From positions 433 through 9,956 of the forward strand of contig PMCC01000170.1 in NCBI GenBank assembly GCA_003155275.1: 9,524 nt of DNA, read 5' to 3'. The notes under the pieces are model-generated. The model did no database searches. It was not told the DNA's origin and saw only the letters and a list, made by a program, of their open reading frames with translations. Numbering within the stretch: the stretch's first letter is position 1; each line of letters starts with the position of its first letter. Source of the DNA: Actinomycetota bacterium. GTDB lineage: Bacteria; Actinomycetota; Humimicrobiia; Humimicrobiales; Humimicrobiaceae. The position numbers and the translations under genes are program-made. Shown here piece after piece: positions 1-5,905 of the stretch.

Positions 1-122
1 CTGTGTTTATTTATTTCTTCGCGAAGAAGCCTTGCCATTTCTGCAGGATTTTTAATGTTATTTATATCAGCATTAAAAAGTTTGCGCATTATATCATCCT
101 GATTATATGCATGGGAACTCAA
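1..122 (-). CDS. Unidentified protein, N-terminal fragment leaving the window
   Basis: An open frame runs off the left edge on the minus strand. It can start at TTG (120-122), whose first bases overlap the TGA stop of the upstream nucleotidyltransferase remnant (TTGA) and which has AAGGA 8 nt upstream. It can also start at ATG (87-89), which has AGGA 7 nt upstream. About 40 residues are visible; they are polar and probably helical, with KNPAEMARLLREEINK near the edge. I do not recognise the family. In nucleotidyltransferase (MNT) loci the next gene is often a HEPN partner, but these residues show no HEPN motif, so I make no such call. The overlap with the remnant suggests the two were once translationally coupled. 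Confidence 0.35.
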   Translation of the reverse strand, partial: MSSHAYNQDDIMRKLFNADINNIKNPAEMARLLREEINKH

Positions 123-316
123 TCCGGCCATCCTTCTATTGATCTTTCTTCCCAACCAAAATTTATTTTATCATCAGAACCGTTCTCGTTTTTGTAACCT
201 TCAATAAGCAACGTTTCCAAATGTTCTTTTTTTTCTTTATCGATTTTTTTCATGTCTGTTAAAAGGGCAATATCAATATCGCTGAATTTATTGCTGCTAT
301 TAGATGTCTTCCAAGA
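119..316 (-). pseudogene. 5'-truncated MNT-type nucleotidyltransferase remnant
   Basis: The minus strand is open for 65 codons directly after the rhodanese stop, in the same frame, down to TGA at 119-121. The translation contains SNKFSDIDIALLTD, which fits the second half of the nucleotidyltransferase signature (G-S-x-x-x-G ... S-D-I-D-[IL]-A). The two Asp of SDID are the metal-binding pair in this family. The preceding part with the GS...G loop and the first strands is missing; its place is taken by the end of the rhodanese gene. No start codon precedes the motif. An internal ATG (251-253) would give only about 44 residues without it. The frame ends with FGWEERSIEGWPD. Most likely a decayed antitoxin-type or aminoglycoside-type nucleotidyltransferase. 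The family call rests on one short motif. Confidence 0.5.
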
Positions 317-1225
317 CTATTCGACCGGGTAACCTTTTGTCTGCCAGCTCTCTATACCTCCCTCGAGGGCAGAGACATTTTTAAATCCTGATTTTTCAAG
401 TAGTGTCACCGCATTCGAGCTTAAACCACAGTCATAGTTGCTGCAATATATTATAATCTCCTTTGAGCTGTCCAGTTCACCTGTCCTGCCCTCAAGATCC
501 CTGTAGGGTATGTTTATTGCACCTTTTATGTGCTTCACCATATAGCTGTCTTCTGAGCGCACATCGAGGATTATAATGTCTTCCCCTTTGGTTACTTTGG
601 CATTCAGCTCATCCGCAGTGATGTGCCTAACTTCACTAATATCGGTATTGCCAGTGGCTGTGGTTGTGGCTGCATCTGCTGCTGTGGTTACGTTTTCATC
701 AGGCTCCTGCGGAGGTGCGTTTGAAGCTTCTGCAGAAACAGTAATGGAAGAAGATGGCGAATTGGCGGACGTAGCAGAAGCGGTGGAAGCACTTTCTACA
801 ATCACCGGATAACCTTTGCCGGTCCAGGCATTTATGCCGCCTGTCATATCATAGACTTGTGAAAAACCTTTGCTTATAAGCAGTACAGCAGCTTTTGCAC
901 TTCTGCTGCCGCTCCTGCAATAGACTATAATTGGTTTGTCTTTTATAAGTTCACTGTACCTGGTTTCGAGCTCATCAACCGGGATCAGCAACGCAGAGTC
1001 AAGATGCCCTAAATCAAATTCCTCCTTAGTCCTGACATCAAGGATTATATAGCTGTCTTTTTGGGTTTTAAAGATTTCTGCCACTTTTTCAGGAGAAATC
1101 TTTGTGGGCTCTTTTTTTGCCAGTACTTCACTGCATCCTGCAAGAAAAAGAGTAACGGTTATAAATATGGCCAGACAGCTTAAGGCAATTATTTTTAAAA
1201 GAAAAGTATTTTTAGCCCTGTTCAT
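317..1225 (-). CDS. Tandem rhodanese-domain lipoprotein
   Basis: A 302-residue exported protein with two rhodanese domains. Residues 1-30 form a lipoprotein signal peptide (basic N-terminus, hydrophobic core, lipobox LAGC with C31 as the lipidated residue), so both domains should face outside the cytoplasmic membrane. Domain 1 spans about 43-142, with LDVRTKEEF, the catalytic loop CRSGSRS (C103) and GGINAWTGKGYP. A linker at about 143-196 is almost all Ala, Ser, Thr, Pro and Glu. Domain 2 spans about 199-302, with LDVRSEDSY, a loop starting at C261 (CSNYDCGLSS) and GGIESWQTKGYP. The second loop is two residues longer, has a second Cys (C266) and lacks the Arg of loop 1. Rhodaneses move sulfane sulfur through a persulfide on the loop Cys; the substrate here is unknown. 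The ATG at 1225 has no clear Shine-Dalgarno sequence and no in-frame alternative. It stands alone, terminated by TAG. Confidence 0.9.
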   Translation of the reverse strand: MNRAKNTFLLKIIALSCLAIFITVTLFLAGCSEVLAKKEPTKISPEKVAEIFKTQKDSYIILDVRTKEEFDLGHLDSALLIPVDELETRYSELIKDKPIIVYCRSGSRSAKAAVLLISKGFSQVYDMTGGINAWTGKGYPVIVESASTASATSANSPSSSITVSAEASNAPPQEPDENVTTAADAATTTATGNTDISEVRHITADELNAKVTKGEDIIILDVRSEDSYMVKHIKGAINIPYRDLEGRTGELDSSKEIIIYCSNYDCGLSSNAVTLLEKSGFKNVSALEGGIESWQTKGYPVE

Positions 1226-1256
1226 TTGTTTTATTATTTGATTATCTTTAACTTTT

Positions 1257-1286
1257 ATTCTAATTCATTTTTTATCTGATTGCTAA
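1257..1286 (-). promoter_or_regulatory. Candidate promoter of the rhodanese gene
   Basis: On the minus strand TTAGCA (1281-1286, four of six matches to TTGACA) and TAGAAT (1257-1262, five of six matches to TATAAT) are separated by 18 bases. Transcription would start near 1250, giving a leader of about 25 nt with no purine-rich ribosome site. The surroundings are AT-rich, so chance matches are common. Confidence 0.35.
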
Positions 1287-1357
1287 TTGAATTTATCCAA
1301 ATGCATGTTCAGGAGAATTGAAAAATAATTTATTGGCTGTTTATCAGAAAAATTAAA

Positions 1358-1385
1358 GCATCTTAGATGCCTGTTAAAAAAACAG
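1358..1385 (-). terminator. Weak terminator-like hairpin with no gene upstream
   Basis: GCATCT and AGATGC (1358-1370) form a short stem around one base. Read on the minus strand it is followed by TTTAATTTTT, as in a weak intrinsic terminator. An adjacent CTGTT/AACAG pair (1371-1385) could form a second small stem. No minus-strand gene lies between here and 1700, so it would terminate only an unannotated small RNA, or be fortuitous. Confidence 0.25.
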
Positions 1386-1558
1386 TAGGAGCGACTAATA
1401 AAGAATTGTAATTAATGTCCGGCAACACTGGTATAGGTATACGAATTGGAAGGGCGTATATTATGGCTGTATATTATAATTCAGTAAAAGTATAAGAGAT
1501 TTATTTGTTCCCGGGATCTAAGGAACTTTATAATGTGTGCCAAGCAGTGTTTATATAT

Positions 1559-1572
1559 TCTTCTTAAGAAGA
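1559..1572. promoter_or_regulatory. Perfect 14-bp palindrome, possible operator
   Basis: TCTTCTTAAGAAGA is a perfect dyad with no spacer. It lies about 40 bases upstream of the candidate -35 box of the YhfC-family gene and 129 bases before its ATG. Its position fits a repressor or activator site, but no cognate regulator is in the window. Confidence 0.3.
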
Positions 1573-1612
1573 GTCATCAAATACCATTTAGACTAAATTA
1601 TATTATAAGTTT

Positions 1613-1642
1613 TTCAAACATAAACAAAATTGATAATATAAT
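1613..1642 (+). promoter_or_regulatory. Candidate promoter of the YhfC-family gene
   Basis: TTCAAA (1613-1618, four of six matches) and a perfect TATAAT (1637-1642) are separated by 18 bases. Transcription would start near 1649, giving a leader of about 50 nt. The only Shine-Dalgarno-like sequence is a weak AAGAG shortly before the ATG at 1701. Confidence 0.4.
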
Positions 1643-1700
1643 AGTTAAAGTATTCCTATTCCAAATTTCTATATAAAAATTTTATCATGACAAGAGAATA

Positions 1701-2453
1701 ATGGTGGGATTAAAAGATCTGGCATATATAATCTCAATTTTTCTTGAAATTGCTTTACCATTGATACTTGCTGTAATTATCTGGAAAAAATTTAAAGCTT
1801 CATGGGCTATTTTCTTTCTGGGCATGCTTTTGTTCCTTGCATCACTCATAAGGATCCCGTTAAATACCTTTCTGGGCGGCCTGTTGCAATCAAGTTTTCG
1901 GGGTGAATCTTTCTATATCCTGTACGGCGCAATGGCGGGCCTGACCGCTGGTATTTTTGAAGAAGGTGTCAGGTGCATTGCGATTGGGGCAGTAATAAAA
2001 CCCAGAGATTATTATAGGGGGATAATGTATGGGATAGGGCATGGCGGTGGAGGAGAGTCAATGGTTTTTGTTGGGTTTTCAACCCTTGCCAACTTTATTA
2101 TATTTAAATTCTTCCCTAATATAATGCCTGCAAATGCAGTTTCCCAAATAGCTCAGATGGCCTGGTATCTGCCGCTTATAGGTGCACTAGAAAGAGTACT
2201 TGCAATTGCCATACAAATTGCTTTTTCAGTTCTTATAATGTATGCATTTATGTCAAGGAAATACTATGTGATATTTGTGACAATTATTTTCCACGCAATG
2301 GTTGACATGGTTGCATTTTATCTTAATTATAAATTCGGTTTCTGGTTTGCGGAAGCAGGTGCAGCAGTTTTTGCAATAGCAGGCATTATAGTAATAGTGA
2401 AATTAAAAAGTTTAAAATCTGAATATAATGACGGTGGAGTTGGAATAAAATAA
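1701..2453 (+). CDS. YhfC-family multipass membrane protein, putative intramembrane protease
   Basis: A 250-residue, very hydrophobic protein with about seven predicted membrane segments (roughly 8-28, 34-50, 71-98, 110-136, 152-180, 188-208 and 213-234). Three polar motifs sit within or next to membrane segments: EEGVR (E87, E88, R91), GHGGGGES (H114, E119) and FHAMVD (H198, D202). This E-E-x-x-R, H/E and H-x-x-x-D set is typical of the YhfC family, related to CAAX-protease/ABI-type intramembrane proteases. The proposed role is cleavage or processing of membrane-associated peptides; the substrate is unknown. It is the only plus-strand gene and is unlikely to be co-transcribed with any neighbour. 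It is convergent with the solute-binding protein gene. The start is the first ATG and no better in-frame start is visible. The family call is fairly sure, the catalytic activity is inference. Confidence 0.75.
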   Translation: MVGLKDLAYIISIFLEIALPLILAVIIWKKFKASWAIFFLGMLLFLASLIRIPLNTFLGGLLQSSFRGESFYILYGAMAGLTAGIFEEGVRCIAIGAVIKPRDYYRGIMYGIGHGGGGESMVFVGFSTLANFIIFKFFPNIMPANAVSQIAQMAWYLPLIGALERVLAIAIQIAFSVLIMYAFMSRKYYVIFVTIIFHAMVDMVAFYLNYKFGFWFAEAGAAVFAIAGIIVIVKLKSLKSEYNDGGVGIK

Positions 2454-2712
2454 GAGGCTGTAATAATATATAGGGGGTAAGTATTCGCAAAGCTGGACGC
2501 CTGAATTAGCTTACCCCGTAAATAAGAATATCAAATAATATAAAAATTGCAATACCTAAAATAAATAATTATTATACTTATTTTACAAAACTAAATTTAA
2601 ATACCTATAATAATATCTGAAAAGTAGTATAAATATCTGTATTAATATTTATTATTATATAAATAATATAAGTTAAATTATTTATATATTTTTTAATTAA
2701 TATAATTATTTA
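2454..2712. other. Convergent, extremely AT-rich gap
   Basis: These 259 bases separate the 3' ends of two converging genes. From about 2518 to 2712 the sequence is nearly all A and T, with no ORF and no GC-containing stem. Apart from the hairpin at 2474-2517, I see no recognisable terminator for the minus-strand solute-binding gene. Such AT tracts bend easily and often attract nucleoid proteins, but that is inference. Confidence 0.6.
2474..2517. terminator. Two-tier hairpin, possible bidirectional terminator
   Basis: GGGGTAAG (2474-2481) pairs perfectly with CTTACCCC (2510-2517). Inside, ATTC (2483-2486) pairs with GAAT (2503-2506) across a small asymmetric internal loop, leaving a 16-nt apical loop. 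It begins about 20 bases after the YhfC-family stop. Neither side has a good T-tract, so intrinsic termination is uncertain; a structured RNA element or the remnant of a palindromic repeat are alternatives. Confidence 0.4.
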
Positions 2713-3531
2713 TTATTGTGCCAATCCAAACCACTTATTATAAATAGTGTCATAGGTGCCATCAGTTTTTGACCCGGCAATAGCGGTATCGATCATCGTT
2801 TTAAGCTGGCTGCCTTTCCTGTAAACTATCACAAATTCCTGTGAAGAGATTGTTTCATCAAGTACCTTATATGAATCAGTATTTTCTTTGATAAGGTTTA
2901 AAGCAACAGGAAGGCTTAAAAGAATTGCGCTTACATCCTGCGCCTTTAACCCATCAAGCAGTTCCAAAATTTCTTTATATTTCACTACCTCAAAACCTGC
3001 CAGGTATTCCGGATTCAGGTTTTCAGCACCAGCTTCCAGTATTCCCACCTTTTTGCCTGCCAGATCATCCTTTGTATTTATTTCTGTGCCCGAAAGCGAA
3101 ACAAGCATGTATTTCATGCTAAAGTAGGGTTTTGAGAAGTCGACAATGGCATCTTTTTCAGGATTATATGGGACCGCTGAAATTATAAGGTCTATTGAGC
3201 CCTCCCGCAGCAATTTAAAATCCGTATCCCACTTTATCGATTCAAGCCTTATTTCTTTTCCGAGCCTTTTTGCAATATCATTTGCCAAATCGACATCAAA
3301 ACCAATCATCTCACCCTGTTCTATATATTCAAAAGGCGGATAAGTGGAATCAACCCCGATTAGAAGCAATTTGCTGTCTGCTTCATTGGTATTTGTCTGC
3401 TCCGCGGGCAAAGTGCCATGGAACATGCTGCTAAAGCTTACACATCCGGACATGGAAACTAATATCACCAGCAGCGCCGCCAGGGCAAAACCTGGCAGAA
3501 ATAATTTTTTTAAACTTTTTTTATTCTTCAT
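2713..3531 (-). CDS. Family 3 extracellular solute-binding lipoprotein, orphan
   Basis: A 272-residue ABC-transporter-type binding protein. Residues 1-29 are a lipoprotein signal peptide with lipobox MSGC (C30 lipidated), so it is anchored outside the membrane. After a short linker the two-lobed amino-acid-binding fold runs from about 55 to 270: GVDSTYPPFEY and GFDVDLANDIAKRLG in lobe 1, VDFSKPYF before the hinge, KVGILEAGAE in lobe 2 and TYDTIYNKWFG at the end. Length and fold are normal. Residues that usually grip the alpha-amino and alpha-carboxyl groups differ: K126 where the family has Arg, S206 where Asp is usual, and EAGAE in place of a G-T motif. The ligand may therefore not be an ordinary amino acid. 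No permease or ATPase gene is adjacent. The ATG is preceded by TTGGAAAATT, an acceptable ribosome site. Confidence 0.88.
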   Translation of the reverse strand: MKNKKSLKKLFLPGFALAALLVILVSMSGCVSFSSMFHGTLPAEQTNTNEADSKLLLIGVDSTYPPFEYIEQGEMIGFDVDLANDIAKRLGKEIRLESIKWDTDFKLLREGSIDLIISAVPYNPEKDAIVDFSKPYFSMKYMLVSLSGTEINTKDDLAGKKVGILEAGAENLNPEYLAGFEVVKYKEILELLDGLKAQDVSAILLSLPVALNLIKENTDSYKVLDETISSQEFVIVYRKGSQLKTMIDTAIAGSKTDGTYDTIYNKWFGLAQ

Positions 3532-3541
3532 AATTTTCCAA

Positions 3542-3564
3542 CAGTAATTAATTAATTATTACTG
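3542..3564. promoter_or_regulatory. Inverted repeat in the leader of the solute-binding gene
   Basis: CAGTAAT (3542-3548) and ATTACTG (3558-3564) are perfect 7-bp arms around nine A/T bases, ending about 10 bases before the ATG of the solute-binding gene. This may be an operator or a leader hairpin affecting ribosome access. I found no convincing -35/-10 pair for this gene. Confidence 0.35.
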
Positions 3565-3684
3565 AATAGTCTTTAAATAAATTATTTGCTTAAACATAGC
3601 TAAATAATTCATGCATTTAACTTCTTTAGCCAGTTCTTCACCGGAATCAAATTAAATAATATTCAGCAGATCCCGGAGATTACA

Positions 3685-3723
3685 ATACGGCCGTATAGTC
3701 TTTTTATCACATCACGATAAAAA
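3685..3723. repeat. Palindrome and adjacent AT hairpin
   Basis: ATACGGCCGTAT (3685-3696) is a perfect 12-bp palindrome. A few bases on, TTTTTATC (3701-3708) pairs with GATAAAAA (3716-3723) around the loop ACATCAC. Both lie between the 3' end of the RACo-like gene and the start of the solute-binding gene. They may help end the first transcript or bind a regulator of the second. Confidence 0.3.
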
Positions 3724-3730
3724 TAGAAAC

Positions 3731-3750
3731 CCTGCAACGGATTAAGCAGG
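3731..3750 (-). terminator. Candidate terminator of the RACo-like gene
   Basis: On the minus strand, 24 bases past the stop codon, CCTGC and GCAGG form a 5-bp stem with a 10-nt loop, followed by GTTTCTATTTTTA. The stem is short but the T-rich tail is in the right place. The AT hairpin at 3701-3723 lies just downstream and may contribute. Confidence 0.4.
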
Positions 3751-3773
3751 CTTTTGCATGCGCCATAATATTT

Positions 3774-5708
3774 CTATATTATGTCTGAAGGTTCGGGGAA
3801 AAGGGTGTTTCTGGCAAAGTAATCAGCAAATGTCGGGAAAACAGTCAGCTCAAGATACTTTGAACGCTCAGCGATATCTTCAGCTTTTTTTCTTAAAACT
3901 GACGAAATGAGAACCATCTTGGCGCCCACTGCAGCGGCATTGCCTACCTGCGATATTTTTTTAAGCGATACATTCGGAAACATCCCGATATTTACAACAT
4001 TTTTAGGGTCTATATAAGAACCGAACGCGCCGGCGATTATTATCCTGTCTATTTCTTCAAAGCTTATTCCTGCGCTCTCCAAAAGCACGTCTATGCCTGT
4101 CCTTATTGCGCTTTTTGCAAGCTGTATTTCTACAATATCATTCTGGTTTATTGAAATCCGGCCTTCCATGCATGTTAAAAGCCCAACATCTTTGGAATCT
4201 TTTTGTGCCTGCAGTTTTATATCTTCTTTTTTGCAGTTTTTCTCCTCTTGTCCACAGGGTTCAAGCAAATATTGCTGTTTTCCCTTATCATCCAGGCATA
4301 GGCATCCTGAATCAGCGATAAACCTTCCCCTGTTGCTTATTATTCCGGCTTTAAGCAGCTCGGCAATGGCATCAAGTATTCCTGAACCGCAAATCCCCAC
4401 AGGTTTTTTATCGCCAATTGTCTGTATCCTGGGTTTACATGACCCCGGATCGATGGTTACCCTTTCGATGGCGCCGGGAGCGGCCCTCATACCGAATTTT
4501 ATGTGAGCTCCCTCAAAAGCCGGCCCTGAAGCTGTCGAAACACTTTCAAGCCCATTGTCGCTCTTTAATACTATCTCGGTGTTTGTGCCGATATCTATTC
4601 CAAGATAATTTCCCTCCATGTCGTCAATACCGCTGGCGAGTATCATTGCCATATGGTCAGAACCCACAAAACCAGCAATGGCAGGCAAAAGGTAGACATA
4701 CCCGCCTTGCGTTATTTTTATGCCAACTTCCCATGCCTTTATATTGTGGGGGATATCGGTAAGCGCAACAAACGGCGACAGGCCAAGCTGCCTTACCGGA
4801 AGCCCAAGCAGCAAATGGTGCATCGCAGTGTTGCCCACAATTGTCATTTCGATTATCTGTTCGACCTTAATATTTATTTCTGCCGCAAGTTCTTCGATAG
4901 TCTTATTAATCTGCTCTATGACAACTGCATTTATTTTTTGCCCGTTTTCCTGGCTCTGCATTGCAAAATTAATCCTGCTCATGACATCCTCGCCAAAGCT
5001 TATCTGCGGATTCATGACACCTTTTTTTGCAATGGTCTCACCGGTTAACAGGTTTACAAGCAGAAATGCAATCTTTGTTGTACCAAGATCAATGGCGATG
5101 CCATAAGCTTCACCGGAAGTATCTGCGCCTTCAGCCATTATGATCTCGCCGTTTCTTACTGTTATTGTGGCGGACCAGGAATTTTTCCTTAATATATCAG
5201 GCATATATTTTAACACCCTGTTATCGATACTTCTTATGTCTGCATCAATATCATCCCGGTTGGCATCCATAACAGAATCTTTTATCCTGGAAAAATCAGC
5301 CTGCATATCTGAAAGACTGGGAGGTTTTATCTTGACAAAATATTTTTTAAAAACAGGATTGACCTGCAGCTGGCCCTCATCGCCTGAAACCTGCAGTTTC
5401 TGTTCTTCTGTAAGTGAGGACGCAGGGATATAAATGCTCGTATCACTGTCAAAAGTCTGCTGGCATGCAAGCCGCACACCCCGGATTATCTCTTCTCTAG
5501 TCAGTGTTTTGAGCTCCTGCGCATTTGGCGCGGCAGCGGCGTTATCAAGTATTGCAATCCTGCACTTGCCGCATGTTCCTTTACCGCCGCAAACTGTCTT
5601 AATTCCCACTCCTGCATCAATTATTACTTGAAGGCCGTTTTTAGGCTCATCAAGCTCTATTCTCTTGCCTATCGGTTCAATTTCGATTGTAAAATTTTCA
5701 CCCTGCAT
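3774..5708 (-). CDS. RACo-type corrinoid-activating ATPase with N-terminal [2Fe-2S] domain
   Basis: A 644-residue cytoplasmic protein of the DUF4445/RACo family, which uses ATP to drive reduction of the inactive Co(II) form of corrinoid methyl-transfer proteins back to Co(I). Residues 1-95 form a plant-type ferredoxin domain with cluster ligands C40, C46, C49 (CGGKGTCGKC) and C82. After a linker, the ASKHA ATPase fold shows GIAIDLGTTKIAF (203-215), VGNTAMHH (291-298), LGIDIGTNTEI (369-379), SGPAFEGA (394-401), GICGSGILDA (438-447) and IAGAFGSYID (558-567). The domain order matches bacterial RACo rather than archaeal RamA, whose Fe-S domain is C-terminal. Residues about 463-514 contain a Cys-rich stretch (C469, C471, C485, C492, C513) between family blocks that usually lie closer together. 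The ATG at 5708 has no Shine-Dalgarno sequence, an in-frame stop lies just upstream, and the candidate promoter predicts a very short leader. No corrinoid protein or methyltransferase gene is in the window. Confidence 0.9.
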   Translation of the reverse strand: MQGENFTIEIEPIGKRIELDEPKNGLQVIIDAGVGIKTVCGGKGTCGKCRIAILDNAAAAPNAQELKTLTREEIIRGVRLACQQTFDSDTSIYIPASSLTEEQKLQVSGDEGQLQVNPVFKKYFVKIKPPSLSDMQADFSRIKDSVMDANRDDIDADIRSIDNRVLKYMPDILRKNSWSATITVRNGEIIMAEGADTSGEAYGIAIDLGTTKIAFLLVNLLTGETIAKKGVMNPQISFGEDVMSRINFAMQSQENGQKINAVVIEQINKTIEELAAEINIKVEQIIEMTIVGNTAMHHLLLGLPVRQLGLSPFVALTDIPHNIKAWEVGIKITQGGYVYLLPAIAGFVGSDHMAMILASGIDDMEGNYLGIDIGTNTEIVLKSDNGLESVSTASGPAFEGAHIKFGMRAAPGAIERVTIDPGSCKPRIQTIGDKKPVGICGSGILDAIAELLKAGIISNRGRFIADSGCLCLDDKGKQQYLLEPCGQEEKNCKKEDIKLQAQKDSKDVGLLTCMEGRISINQNDIVEIQLAKSAIRTGIDVLLESAGISFEEIDRIIIAGAFGSYIDPKNVVNIGMFPNVSLKKISQVGNAAAVGAKMVLISSVLRKKAEDIAERSKYLELTVFPTFADYFARNTLFPEPSDII

Positions 5709-5722
5709 AAAATTTTGGACCC

Positions 5723-5752
5723 GTTAAAATGCAAAATACACTATTTTGCCAA
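5723..5752 (-). promoter_or_regulatory. Promoter of the RACo-like gene with a dyad in its spacer
   Basis: On the minus strand TTGGCA (5747-5752, five of six matches to TTGACA) and TTTAAC (5723-5728, four of six matches to TATAAT) are 18 bases apart. The start of transcription would be near 5716, only about 8 nt before the ATG, which agrees with the missing ribosome site. The spacer contains the inverted repeat at 5731-5749. Confidence 0.45.
5731..5749. promoter_or_regulatory. Operator-like inverted repeat in the RACo promoter
   Basis: GCAAAATA (5731-5738) and TATTTTGC (5742-5749) are perfect 8-bp arms around CAC. The dyad fills the spacer between the putative -35 and -10 boxes, the arrangement seen at MerR-family promoters and at some simple repressor sites. 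No regulator gene is nearby. Confidence 0.45.
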
Positions 5753-5850
5753 ATATGGTAAATTTCTAAATACATTACCTTATCAGTTTTGCATAAAATC
5801 CATAAATTGGATATAAAAATGTCCGGATATGAATTATTTTGTTAAATCTG

Positions 5851-5884
5851 CCCGCACACTGCAATATATGCCTGTACACTGCAA
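5851..5884. repeat. Two direct repeats exactly 20 bases apart
   Basis: CCCGCACACTGCAA (5851-5864) and CCTGTACACTGCAA (5871-5884) match at 12 of 14 positions, including the 9-mer ACACTGCAA. The 20-base period puts both on nearly the same face of the helix. They lie just past the stop of the lipoyl-carrier gene and about 145-175 bases before the RACo-like start, so they could be tandem sites for an activator of the latter. Confidence 0.4.
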
Positions 5885-5905
5885 CCTTAGCCTAAAAAAA
5901 CAAAG

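Larger units (their letters stand above)
1226..1700. other. Divergent intergenic region, 475 bases without a gene
   Basis: This lies between the rhodanese gene (minus) and the YhfC-family gene (plus). I see no tRNA, no IS end and no credible ORF; the longest start-to-stop stretch with a purine-rich lead is a 10-codon frame at about 1463. It holds candidate promoters for both flanking genes, a small hairpin at 1358-1370, a 9-base direct repeat GTATATTAT (1456-1464 and 1469-1477) and a perfect palindrome at 1559-1572. The stretch from about 1380 to 1560 is less AT-rich than its flanks and could hide a small RNA, but nothing shows one directly. Confidence 0.6.

Noticed and set aside
3..197. Plus-strand open frame of 64 codons at the left edge
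   Set aside because: The translation is a hydrophobic jumble with no motif, and the opposite strand gives a better account (nucleotidyltransferase remnant and partial gene).
1226..1700. Search for a tRNA, riboswitch or T-box in the divergent gap
   Set aside because: No cloverleaf, T-box sequence or recognisable riboswitch core was found; only small palindromes and promoter-like pairs.
2518..2712. AT-rich tract considered as a replication origin or CRISPR leader
   Set aside because: No DnaA-box cluster, no spaced direct repeats and no origin or cas genes nearby.
3568..3581. The 14-mer AGTCTTTAAATAAA also found at 6378-6391, both upstream of minus-strand genes
   Set aside because: At 6378-6391 it is mostly promoter spacer, no matching promoter was found for the other copy, and one shared A/T-rich 14-mer among these gaps could easily be chance.
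4093..4506. Open frame of 137 codons on the plus strand inside the RACo-like gene (and several similar ones between 4106 and 5631)
   Set aside because: They lie wholly antisense to a gene with complete family motifs, give no recognisable protein and are expected shadows of its codon use.
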